A stretch of 64,000 nucleotides of DNA from the NCBI GenBank assembly GCA_910587145.1, contig CAJUMH010000004.1:34422-98421 (forward strand), given 5' to 3'. Positions 43,480-52,098 of this stretch are shown piece after piece (position 1 is the stretch's first letter; every line of letters begins with the position of its first letter). The position numbers and the translations under genes were made by a program. The notes under the pieces are model-generated. The model had not been told where the DNA came from. It saw nothing but the letters and a program-made list of their open reading frames with translations, and did no database searches. Source of the stretch: an uncultured Ruthenibacterium sp. (GTDB taxonomy: Bacteria > Bacillota > Clostridia > Oscillospirales > Ruminococcaceae).

Positions 43480-45354
43480 TTATTTGGCCGCTTCCGGCAG
43501 GGCCGTCTGCGCTTTGGCGCTGTGCAGCACCGGGGTGCAGGCGCGGTGGATGAGATACTGCAGGTAGCCGGTATCCTTAAAAAGCTCTGCAAAAAGCTCG
43601 GCGTTCGGTACGTTTACCTTCATGGTTTCGCGCACGGAATCCATCGCCGCCCGCAGGGTGGGGGATTCGTCTAACTTTATCGTCAGCGCGCCGTTTGGCA
43701 AAAATACAAGCTTGATCCGCCGCACGCTGGAGCTTTCCAAAAAGCATACGGTCAGCTTCAAAACCGGGTTGTCGTCTTCGTCCTGGGTAAAGCGCCCGAC
43801 GGCGGAGACGGAAAAATGATTGCCGCCGAACTCTAAAATGCATTCGGGCGCGCATTCGGCCGCGGCGGGATCCTGCGCACCGTCAAAGCGGACGGGGATG
43901 CGGTGCACCGCGCCGCTCTCGTGCCACAGCAGCGTCAGGCTGTCGCCGCACAGCTCGAACGCCACGCGCTCCACGCCGCCCGAGTACCAATCCTCCATGC
44001 AGGCGACGATCGTAGGCGCCAGGCTCGCGCGGTTCGCTTCAAGCGGATAAACCTTTGCCAGGGCGGGGCGCGCCGCGTCCGGAATGGGCGAGGGGCAGGG
44101 CTTCGGCTGCAGCGCGAACAGCGCGCGTCGCAGCCGCCGCACCCAGGAGAGGCGCTCGGGCGCGGGGCAGGGCGGCACCGGCTCGGCAAAGCGCAGATGC
44201 GAAAGCGTAAAGCCGAGCCGCGCGTCGGTATCGCCGTCCTCCGGCAGGGCGGCAGGGTTTTCGTCCCCCGGGGCACGCGCCGCGCCGTCCACTGCGCGCA
44301 CAAAGCGCGTGATGGCGGCAAAGGCCTCGCTCAGCACAAACAGATTTTCCGCGCCGGCGTTGACGGCAACAATCAGCTGCTGCTTTGGCGCGACCACCAC
44401 ATACTGCCCGAACATGCCGTTGAACAGAAAAACGCCCTCGGGGGTGTACGGCCACAGCTGAAAGCCGTATTCCTCGCCCTTTTCCGTAACGGAATACGGC
44501 GTGGTTGCGGCATCAACCCACTGCTCGCTCAGCAGGCGGCGCTCGGCGCCGTCCGCGCTCCGCCACACACCCTTTTGCAGGTACAGCTGGCCCAGCTTTG
44601 CCAGATCCTCCAGATAAACATACAGCCCCCAGCCGCCCTTGGCAATGCCCTGCGGGCAGGTTTCCCACGCGACATCGCCAAATCCCAGCGGCTCGAACAG
44701 GCGCGGGCGCAGATATTCTGTCAGCCCGAGGCCGGTTCTTTTCTGTACGATGGCCGAGAGCATGTAGCTGTTCAGGCTGTTGTAATCAAGGGCGTCGCCC
44801 GGCTCGAACAGCACGTCCGCATCGAGAAAGGCCTTCACCCAATCGCTCTCCAGCACCGTGCCCGCCTCGCGAAAGCTCACGCCGCTGCGCATGCTCAGCA
44901 AATGGCGCACCGTAACGGCGCGCATGCGGCGGCCGGTGAGCAGGCTGCATTTTTCGGGAAAGATCTCGCAGATATGCTCGTCCAAAGAGAGCAGCCCTTC
45001 GTCGATAAGCATGCCGATGGCCGTGCCCGCAACGCTTTTGCACATGCTGTGTGTAACATGCCAGCGGCGCAGGGAGTACGGCGCGTATTCGGCCTCGCAG
45101 ATCACCCTGCCGCGGCGCAGTACAAGGCATGTGTGCGTGCCGCAGCGCGCGCCCGAAAGCGCGCGCAGCAGCGTATCGAGCGCCTCGGCGGGAACGCCCG
45201 CCTCGCGCGGGGTGCAGCGCGGCAGCGGCGCCGGCGCTTTGCCCGGCGCATCGGGCTTTTGCGGCCGCACGGCATAGGGCAGGATGCCCTCGGTATCGTT
45301 CAGCAAAAATTTGCGCATATAGTTCAGCAATTTGATGTTGCTGCGCAGTTCCAT
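43480..45354 (-). CDS. beta-lactamase-family serine hydrolase
   Basis: 624 residues. The first 400 form a class C beta-lactamase/penicillin-binding-protein-like domain with SMCK (Ser103, Lys106) as the SxxK motif and DYNSLNSY as YxN. The last 200 residues are a separate beta-rich domain of unknown kind (ILEFGGNHFSVSAVGRF, LKLTVCFLESSSVRRIKLVFL). No signal peptide or membrane helix is present, so the enzyme appears cytosolic. AAGGGAGAGG precedes the ATG at 45354; the frame extends to 45618 without support. It is divergent from the phosphorylase genes, and could be an esterase acting on imported, acylated sugars; that is inference. Confidence 0.82.
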   Translation of the reverse strand: MELRSNIKLLNYMRKFLLNDTEGILPYAVRPQKPDAPGKAPAPLPRCTPREAGVPAEALDTLLRALSGARCGTHTCLVLRRGRVICEAEYAPYSLRRWHVTHSMCKSVAGTAIGMLIDEGLLSLDEHICEIFPEKCSLLTGRRMRAVTVRHLLSMRSGVSFREAGTVLESDWVKAFLDADVLFEPGDALDYNSLNSYMLSAIVQKRTGLGLTEYLRPRLFEPLGFGDVAWETCPQGIAKGGWGLYVYLEDLAKLGQLYLQKGVWRSADGAERRLLSEQWVDAATTPYSVTEKGEEYGFQLWPYTPEGVFLFNGMFGQYVVVAPKQQLIVAVNAGAENLFVLSEAFAAITRFVRAVDGAARAPGDENPAALPEDGDTDARLGFTLSHLRFAEPVPPCPAPERLSWVRRLRRALFALQPKPCPSPIPDAARPALAKVYPLEANRASLAPTIVACMEDWYSGGVERVAFELCGDSLTLLWHESGAVHRIPVRFDGAQDPAAAECAPECILEFGGNHFSVSAVGRFTQDEDDNPVLKLTVCFLESSSVRRIKLVFLPNGALTIKLDESPTLRAAMDSVRETMKVNVPNAELFAELFKDTGYLQYLIHRACTPVLHSAKAQTALPEAAK

Positions 45355-45782
45355 AAAGGCCTCTCCCTTTTTCCCGATTTGCGGATGCCGCGCAAAAGCG
45401 GCTTGTACAATATGAGTATAGCATTCCCATATGAATTTTCCATAAACGATTTGTAAAGGAAGTACCGTGCGGGCAAGCAGCCCCGCCACGCTCCAAAGCC
45501 CCGCCCGCTGCCCCGCAGAATGCGCCATATGCCCTCTCCCCCCGCATTGGGATGCGATCCCCTCAGAGCATGGGCCGGCGTGCAGCGCGGTAAACAGAAA
45601 AATCTTTTGGATGCGCAAGCATCAAAATGACACAAACAGCAAAAATATGGAAAACACAGGCGAAATTTTCGTGTATTTTTATAGATAGCAAAGGAGCGGC
45701 GGTGCCGGCAGGGCTGCCGCCCGCGCCGGACGGCGGGAAGGGGCATTTTGCGTCTGGCGGCAGAAAGAGAAGGGAGACGCGT
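45355..45782. promoter_or_regulatory. divergent region serine hydrolase / first phosphorylase
   Basis: On the minus strand a -10 box TATACT (45415-45420) is visible, with no good -35. On the plus strand TATAGA near 45680 is only a possible -10. AATATGAGTATAGC (45410-45423) resembles AATATGAATATAAA near 51901 upstream of the third phosphorylase, perhaps a shared site. The rest of this 428-base stretch holds nothing recognisable. Confidence 0.4.
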
Positions 45783-48506
45783 ATGGAGCAAATACGTTTT
45801 TTGAACGAAGACGGTGTTTTTTCTTTGGAAAACGCGGAAAATACCAGTGGGCTCTATCTGCCCATCGCGGGAAATGCCGGCCTGAAAAGCGCGGTGACGC
45901 CGAGCTTCGGCGGGGACAGCAAGCTCGATCAGGAGGCCTTTCTGCTGGAGCCGGCAACCGTCGAGAGCCTGCACAACGCCCGCGCTACGCGCAACTTCTG
46001 GTGCCGTGTGGAGGGCGCGGGCTGCTGGTCGGCCACGGGCGTTTCCGCCGAGGCCGAGAGCCAAAAATTCACCCCGGCGCAGGACGCCTGCACGCTGACG
46101 GCCGGCTTTATGTGGCAAACCGTGCAAAGAGTCTCCCGCACGTACCGGCTGGAGGCGGAGGTCACCGCGTTTGTCCCGGCGGACGATGCCGTGGAGGTTC
46201 TGCGCGTGCGCATTCGCAATACGGCCGATGCGGCCCAAACGCTTACGCCAGTGGCCGCCGTTCCCATCTACGGCCGCAGCGCGGACAATGTCCGCGATCA
46301 CCGGAATGTCACCTCCCTGCTGCACCGTATCCGCACCACAAAAAACGGCGTGCTGGTAAAGCCCACCATGTCGTTCGACGAAAAGGGCCACCGAAAAAAC
46401 CGCCGCATCTACTATGTGCAGGGCTGCACGGGCGAGGGCGGCTGTCCGGCCGCGTTTTATCCCACGGTGGAGGGCTTTATCGGGGAGGGCGGCAGCCTTC
46501 TGCGCCCCCGCGCCGTGTACGAGGCGGCAGAGGGCGTGGCCGCCGGCGCCTGCATCGACGGGCGCGAGGCCATGGGCGGCCTTGTGTTCCCCGCAATCAC
46601 CCTGCAGCCGGGGCAAAGCGCCGAATATCTTGTGCTGCTGGGCGTCTGCGAAGAGGCACAGGCCGCGGAGCGCGCGCTTTCCGTCTACGGCTCGGCCCAA
46701 AAGGCGCAGGCGGCGCTTGCGGCGGTAAGGGCATACTGGCAGGAAAAGGTGAATGTCCGCTGCCGCACCGGCAACGGCGATTTTGACCGCCTGATGCGCT
46801 GGGTGAGCTTTCAGCCGATGCTGCGCCGCATTTACGGCTGCTCGTTTTTGCCGCACCACGATTATGGCCGCGGCGGCCGCGGCTGGCGCGATCTGTGGCA
46901 GGACTGCCTGTCGCTTTTGCTGATGGATCCGGACGGCGTGGGCGAAATGATCCGGGCCAACTTCGGCGGCGTGCGCATCGACGGGACGAACGCCACCATC
47001 ATCGGGGAAGGAGACGGCAATTTTATTGCCGACCGCAACGGCATTGCCCGCGTGTGGATGGATCACGCGCTGTGGCCGCTGATGACGACGCGGCTGTATA
47101 TCGACCAGACGGGCGATCTGGAAATTTTGAACGCCACAGCGCCCTATTTTAAGGATGCGCAGGCCGTGCGCGGAACGCAGACCGACCCCTTGTGGCAAAG
47201 CGGGCAGGGCAGCCGGCAGCAAACGCGCGGGGGCGCGGTGTACCGGGGCACGATTCTGGAGCATCTGCTCATTCAAAACCTGGCGGCGTTTTACGAGGTG
47301 GGTGCGCACAACGTGTGCCGCCTGCGGGGCGCGGATTGGAATGACGCGCTGGATATGGCGGCGGAAAACGGCGAGAGCGTTGCCTTTACCTGCGCCTATG
47401 CCGGGAACCTGCGTGAGCTGGCCGCGCTGCTGCGGCGGCTGGAGAGTGCCGCCGGGCAAACCGCCGCCCCGCTGCTGGAAGAGGCGCTCGCGCTTTTGGC
47501 CGGGGGCGGCCGCAGCCTGTATGCAGACGCACAGCGGAAAAACGCGCTTTTGCAGGACTATGCGCGGCAGTGCGCGCACAGCGTGAGCGGGCGCACCGTG
47601 CCGGTGCCCCTGCAAGGGCTCGCGCAGGATCTGGAGGAAAAGGCCACGTGGCTGACAGAGCATCTGCGCCGCCGGGAATGGATTGACGGCGGCGCGGGCG
47701 AGGGCTGGTTCAACAGCTATTACGACAACCACGGCCGCCCCGTGGAGGGCTTTGCACAAACCGGCGTGCGCATGATGCTTACGGGGCAGGTGTTTGCCAT
47801 TATGAGCGGCACGGCCGAAGACGCGCAGGTGCGCGGCATTGTCCGCAGCGCGGACCGCTACCTGTATCGGGAGGAGCTGGGAGGCTACCGGCTGAACACC
47901 GATTTTAAAGAGCTGAAGTTCGATTTGGGGCGCATGTTCGGCTTTGCCTACGGCGAAAAGGAAAACGGCGCGGTGTTCTGCCACATGGCCGTCATGTATG
48001 CCAGCGCCCTTTATCGCCGGGGCTTTGCGCGCGAGGGATACAAGGCGCTGCGCGCGCTGGCAAATGCCGCGCTGTGCTTTTCGCGCAGCAGGATGTACCC
48101 CGGCATCCCGGAGTATTTCAGCCGCGACGGACGCGGGGCATACTGCTATCTTACCGGGGCGGCAAGCTGGTACCTGCTTACGCTCATTACCGAGGTCTTC
48201 GGCGTGCGCGGCATGTGGGGCGACCTTGCCGTTTGCCCAAAGCTGGTGCGCGAGCAGTTCGATGCGCAGGGCGAAGCCTCGCTCTCGCTGCATTTTGCGG
48301 GAAAGGAGCTCTGCATTGCCGTAAAAAACCCGGGCGGAGCCGATTACGGCGCGTACCGTGTGGCAAGGGCCCTTCTGCTTTTGCCCGCGGCCGCGCGGCC
48401 GGCAGAGCTGCCCGTTCGGGACGGCACGGCCCTTGTGCGCCGCGCCGAGCTTTTGCGCCTGCCCGCGCGCGGCAGCCGTATTGAAATAGAGCTTGCACCG
48501 CTTTGA
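45783..48506 (+). CDS. GH94 phosphorylase, cellodextrin/laminaribiose phosphorylase-like
   Basis: 907 residues: an N-terminal beta-sandwich (about 1-300), a helical linker and an (alpha/alpha)6 barrel, then a C-terminal beta domain. FLPHHDYGRGGRGWRDLWQD and RGADWNDALDM (general acid Asp518) identify GH94. The length fits the cellodextrin and laminaribiose phosphorylases better than cellobiose phosphorylase (about 800). These inverting enzymes split a beta-glucoside with phosphate to give alpha-glucose 1-phosphate. AGGGAGACGCGT precedes the ATG. No signal peptide, so intracellular. Precise linkage specificity is not readable. Confidence 0.85.
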   Translation: MEQIRFLNEDGVFSLENAENTSGLYLPIAGNAGLKSAVTPSFGGDSKLDQEAFLLEPATVESLHNARATRNFWCRVEGAGCWSATGVSAEAESQKFTPAQDACTLTAGFMWQTVQRVSRTYRLEAEVTAFVPADDAVEVLRVRIRNTADAAQTLTPVAAVPIYGRSADNVRDHRNVTSLLHRIRTTKNGVLVKPTMSFDEKGHRKNRRIYYVQGCTGEGGCPAAFYPTVEGFIGEGGSLLRPRAVYEAAEGVAAGACIDGREAMGGLVFPAITLQPGQSAEYLVLLGVCEEAQAAERALSVYGSAQKAQAALAAVRAYWQEKVNVRCRTGNGDFDRLMRWVSFQPMLRRIYGCSFLPHHDYGRGGRGWRDLWQDCLSLLLMDPDGVGEMIRANFGGVRIDGTNATIIGEGDGNFIADRNGIARVWMDHALWPLMTTRLYIDQTGDLEILNATAPYFKDAQAVRGTQTDPLWQSGQGSRQQTRGGAVYRGTILEHLLIQNLAAFYEVGAHNVCRLRGADWNDALDMAAENGESVAFTCAYAGNLRELAALLRRLESAAGQTAAPLLEEALALLAGGGRSLYADAQRKNALLQDYARQCAHSVSGRTVPVPLQGLAQDLEEKATWLTEHLRRREWIDGGAGEGWFNSYYDNHGRPVEGFAQTGVRMMLTGQVFAIMSGTAEDAQVRGIVRSADRYLYREELGGYRLNTDFKELKFDLGRMFGFAYGEKENGAVFCHMAVMYASALYRRGFAREGYKALRALANAALCFSRSRMYPGIPEYFSRDGRGAYCYLTGAASWYLLTLITEVFGVRGMWGDLAVCPKLVREQFDAQGEASLSLHFAGKELCIAVKNPGGADYGAYRVARALLLLPAAARPAELPVRDGTALVRRAELLRLPARGSRIEIELAPL

Positions 48507-48542
48507 GCGCTTGTGCGCATTATCGGAAAGGAAGGATATCAT

Positions 48543-50945
48543 ATGCAGTACGGATATTTTGACGAACAGGCCCGCGAATATGTAATCACGCGGCCGGATA
48601 CGCCGCAGCCCTGGGCCAATTATTTAGGCTCGCCCGAGTACGGCGCGCTCATCTCCAACAACGCCGGGGGCTACAGCTTTGTAAGATCGGGTGCGAACGG
48701 GCGCATCCTGCGGTATGTTTTCAACGCGTTCGACCGCCCCGGCCGGTATATTTACCTGCGCGACAACGAATCGGGCGATTACTGGTCGGCCTCGTGGCAG
48801 CCGGTGGGCAAAGATCTGGCAAACTACCGCAGCGAATGCCGCCACGGCATGGGCTATACAAAAATCGGCGCGGATTATGCCGGCATCCACAGCGAGGCGC
48901 TGTACTATGTGCCGCTGGGCAAAACCCACGAGGTGTGGGAGCTGACGGTGCGCAACGATTCGGGCAGGGCCCGCACGCTGACGCTGACGGGCTACGCCGA
49001 GTTTACGAACAACAGCAATTACGAGCTCGATCAGGTAGATCTGCAGTATTCGCTGTTCATCACGCGCACACTGTTCGATCAAAACCGCATCCGCCAGCTC
49101 ATCCACGGCAATCTGGACGGCGTGGAGGTGGACAACAAGCGCGTTACCGAGCGCTTTTTCGGCCTGGCGGGTGCTCCGGTATCCTCGTACTGCGGCGAGC
49201 GCAGCGCATTCCTTGGCGCGTACCGCGATTACGGCAGCCCCGCGGGCGTGGCCGGCGGCGATCTGGGCAATACGCTGAACTACAACGGCAACGGCTGCGG
49301 CGCGCTCGCCTGCGCGGTAACGCTGCAGCCCGGCGAGACAAAAACCATTGCGTTCCTGCTGGGCGAAAAGCCCGCCAAGGAGAGCGCGGCCCTGCTGCGC
49401 GCCTACGAAACGCCCGAGACGGTATGCCGCGCGCAGTGGGAGGCGCTGCGCAGCAGCTGGCACGCAAAATTTTCGCGCTTCAGGGTAAAAACGCCGTGCC
49501 CGGAATTCGACGTGATGGTGAACACCTGGAACGCCTACAACAGCTTTATGACATTCACCTGGTCGCGTGCGGCCTCGTTTATTTACTGCGGCCTGCGCAA
49601 CGGCTTTGGCTACCGCGATACCGTGCAGGACATTCAGGGCGTGATCCATCTGGCGCCCGAACAGGCGGCGGAAAAGCTGCGTTTTATGCTCAGCGCACAG
49701 GCCGCGAACGGCGGCGGCCTGCCGCTTGTAAAATTTACGCACTGCCCCGGCCATGAGGATACGCCGGACGACGCCTCGTATGTAAAGGAGACCGGCCACC
49801 CCGCCTACCGCGCGGACGATGCGCTGTGGCTGTTCCCCACCGTATACAAGTACATTGCCGAGACAGGCGACACCGCGTTTCTGGATGAGGTAATCCCCTT
49901 TGCCGACCGGGACGAGGGCACCGTGTATGAGCATCTGAAGCGCGCGCTCGGCTTTTCCCGCGATCATCTTGGCCCGCACCGCATGCCCGCCGGCCTGCAC
50001 GCCGACTGGAACGACTGCCTGCGCCTTGGGGCGAACGGTGAATCCACGTTTGTGGCGTTCCAGTTCTATTACGCCTATACGGTGCTGCGCCTGTTTGCAC
50101 AGGAAAAGGCAGACGCCGGCGCGCAGGAGAGCCTTGCACGCGAGCAGGAGCGGCTGCGCGCGCGGCTGAACGAGCTGTGCTGGGACGAAGACCGCTTTGT
50201 GCGCGGCTTTACCGAGGACGGAGAGGTGATCGGCGCGCGCAGCGCGCCGGAGGCGGATTTGTGGCTGAACCCGCAGAGCTGGGCCGTCATCAGCGGACTT
50301 GCGGACGCAAGGCAGGCAGCGCTGGCGATGGAAAACGTGTACAGCCGCCTGAACACACCCTACGGGGCCGTCCTGATGGATCCGCCGTATCACGCACACG
50401 CGTTCGACGGGGCCTTTGCGGTGATCTACAACGCCGGCACGAAGGAGAACGGCGCTGTGTTCTCGCAGTCGCAGGGCTGGCTCATTTTGGCGGAGGCGCT
50501 TTTGGGCCATGGGGATCGCGCCTTTGCCTACTTTAAAGAGAACGCCCCCTCCATGCAGAACGACCGCGCCGAGATCCGCGGCATCGAGCCGTACTGCTAC
50601 GGCCAGTTTACAGAGGGGAAGCACAGCCCCCACGCCGGGCGCTCGCACGTGCACTGGCTGACGGGCACGGCCTCTACCGTGATGGTGGGGTGCGTAGAGG
50701 GCATCCTCGGCATGCGCCCCGACCTGCACGGCATAAAAATAGCGCCCTCCATTCCCAAAGAATGGAAGACGCTGGAAATTGAGAAGGATTTTCGGGGCAG
50801 GCATCTGCATGTTGTTGTAAAAAACCCCGGCGGCGCGCAATCCGGCTGCAAAAGGCTCACCGTGAACAAAATCGCCGTGGACGGAGACTACATTCCAGAC
50901 TCCCTGCTGACAGAGCACTCGGAGATCGAGCTGCTGATGTCCTGA
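48543..50945 (+). CDS. GH94 phosphorylase, chitobiose/cellobiose phosphorylase-like
   Basis: 800 residues, the size of cellobiose and N,N'-diacetylchitobiose phosphorylases. MQYGYFDEQAREYVITRPDT, NAGGYSF, FGYRDTVQDIQGV, LHADWNDCLRLG (general acid Asp488) and the C-terminal PHAGRSHVHWLTGTAST follow the GH94 pattern. The opening and FDRPGRYIYLRD are closest to the chitobiose-phosphorylase group as I know it, though a glucose-specific enzyme is equally possible in this locus. GGAAAGGAAGG precedes the ATG, 36 bases after the first phosphorylase. Its last 58 bases overlap the convergent regulator gene. Confidence 0.87.
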   Translation: MQYGYFDEQAREYVITRPDTPQPWANYLGSPEYGALISNNAGGYSFVRSGANGRILRYVFNAFDRPGRYIYLRDNESGDYWSASWQPVGKDLANYRSECRHGMGYTKIGADYAGIHSEALYYVPLGKTHEVWELTVRNDSGRARTLTLTGYAEFTNNSNYELDQVDLQYSLFITRTLFDQNRIRQLIHGNLDGVEVDNKRVTERFFGLAGAPVSSYCGERSAFLGAYRDYGSPAGVAGGDLGNTLNYNGNGCGALACAVTLQPGETKTIAFLLGEKPAKESAALLRAYETPETVCRAQWEALRSSWHAKFSRFRVKTPCPEFDVMVNTWNAYNSFMTFTWSRAASFIYCGLRNGFGYRDTVQDIQGVIHLAPEQAAEKLRFMLSAQAANGGGLPLVKFTHCPGHEDTPDDASYVKETGHPAYRADDALWLFPTVYKYIAETGDTAFLDEVIPFADRDEGTVYEHLKRALGFSRDHLGPHRMPAGLHADWNDCLRLGANGESTFVAFQFYYAYTVLRLFAQEKADAGAQESLAREQERLRARLNELCWDEDRFVRGFTEDGEVIGARSAPEADLWLNPQSWAVISGLADARQAALAMENVYSRLNTPYGAVLMDPPYHAHAFDGAFAVIYNAGTKENGAVFSQSQGWLILAEALLGHGDRAFAYFKENAPSMQNDRAEIRGIEPYCYGQFTEGKHSPHAGRSHVHWLTGTASTVMVGCVEGILGMRPDLHGIKIAPSIPKEWKTLEIEKDFRGRHLHVVVKNPGGAQSGCKRLTVNKIAVDGDYIPDSLLTEHSEIELLMS

Positions 50946-51715
50946 CCGGCGCGGTCGGATGCGTGCGAATTGCGGTATTTTTTGGGCGTCATGCCCGTAA
51001 ATTCCTGAAAAACCTGTGTAAAATGGCTCTGCGAGGAAAACGAGAGCTCGGTGGCGATCTTGATCAGGCTGAAATCGCTGAACCGCAGCAGCTCCTGGGC
51101 CCTTTCCACTTTTTTTTCGCGGATGTAATCGCTGATCGAAACGCCAACCTCTTTTTTGAACAGCCGCGATAAATGGCTGGGCGAAAGCCCCGTAAAGGCG
51201 GCAAGCGCATCCACCGTGATGCGCTTTTTTAAATTGATGAAAATGTATTCGATGCAGTCCGCCACGGGCTTCGAGGTTTGCGGCTGCTGGGAGAGCAGCT
51301 GCATCTTGCCGGTAAAATCCAGCACCATCTGATCGTGGATGCGCTCCACCGCCTGAAGGGTGTGGGCATTGTCCAGCTTTAAAATGTAAAAATCGCTCAG
51401 ACGGAACGCCTGTTCCATCGCCATGCCGGATTCCACACACACGCGCGTGATCATGGCCGTGGAGATCACGAGGTGGTATTTCAGGTTCACCACAGGGTTG
51501 CGCGACAGGACCCCGACACCATACCTCCCCCCCGTGGAGGGCGTAAAATTCTGGAATTCCTTCTTTTGACAGTTGCGCAGCACATAATCGATGTCTCCGA
51601 TGCTGACGGCGTGCCAGAACGCATTTTCCTCGCTCATGGGGCGGTGGAGAATCTCGCCCTCCGCCTGCTGCGCTTCCTGTAAAAGCCATTCCTTCTGCAG
51701 CTCGTGAGTATCCAA
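50888..51715 (-). CDS. AraC-family transcriptional regulator
   Basis: 275 residues. The C-terminal part (about 155-250) is an AraC double helix-turn-helix: TVDALAAFTGLSPSHLSRLFKKEVG and IKIATELSFSSQSHFTQVFQEFTGMTPKKYR. The N-terminal 150 residues are helical and of YesN-like type, without a cupin or receiver signature. A TTG at 51715 is the best start: GGGAG lies nine bases upstream, whereas the ATG at 51808 sits inside the -10 box of the promoter. Convergent with the second and divergent from the third phosphorylase gene, it is the likely local activator. Confidence 0.87.
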   Translation of the reverse strand: MDTHELQKEWLLQEAQQAEGEILHRPMSEENAFWHAVSIGDIDYVLRNCQKKEFQNFTPSTGGRYGVGVLSRNPVVNLKYHLVISTAMITRVCVESGMAMEQAFRLSDFYILKLDNAHTLQAVERIHDQMVLDFTGKMQLLSQQPQTSKPVADCIEYIFINLKKRITVDALAAFTGLSPSHLSRLFKKEVGVSISDYIREKKVERAQELLRFSDFSLIKIATELSFSSQSHFTQVFQEFTGMTPKKYRNSHASDRAGQDISSSISECSVSRESGM

Positions 51716-51803
51716 AATAAACGTCTCCCTGCTGCGCCCACCACCCAGACCGCACGCCGGTTTTGGCGGCGAAAACGCCTGATTTTGTTGAATTTGCAAA
51801 AAA

Positions 51804-51832
51804 ATCATACCACATTTTCTACACAAAAACAA
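51804..51832 (-). promoter_or_regulatory. promoter of the AraC regulator gene
   Basis: TTGTTT (51827-51832) and TATGAT (51804-51809), 17 bases apart on the minus strand, about 90 bases upstream of the TTG start. Confidence 0.72.
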
Positions 51833-51871
51833 GGGAAACAGAGCATAAATCTGACATTTTTGCCAGAAATT

Positions 51872-51950
51872 TTGTAGATCGAAAAAAATAATATGGCTAT
51901 AATATGAATATAAAAGCACTTGAAGGACAGCGTGAAAGCGCTGTGGCCCC
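51872..51950 (+). promoter_or_regulatory. probable promoter of the third phosphorylase and importer unit
   Basis: TATAAT (51898-51903) is a good -10 box but the -35 region is poor (TTGTAG at 51872, 20 bases away), as expected for an activator-dependent promoter. TGAAAGCGCTGTGG at 51932-51945 partly resembles a catabolite-control (cre) site. The leader to the start at 52099 is about 190 bases and shows nothing else. Confidence 0.45.
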
Positions 51951-52098
51951 GGCTGCATGCCAAAGGGCAGAGCGAGGTACAGAAAACCCGAAGAACCCTG
52001 CTGCCTGCGGCATATTTGCTTTGGGCGCCCTGCCGTGCGGCCCGGCCCGTATGGCTTGTTCGTTTTATCTGCATTGAATGGAAAGGAAGACCGCCCTT

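Noticed and set aside
51932..51945. Catabolite-control (cre) site before the third phosphorylase
   Set aside because: The right half deviates from consensus at the last bases; kept only as a remark in the promoter entry.
51716..51958. Longer AraC protein starting at an ATG upstream
   Set aside because: The ATG at 51808 is part of the -10 box TATGAT and no ribosome site precedes it or the one at 51958.
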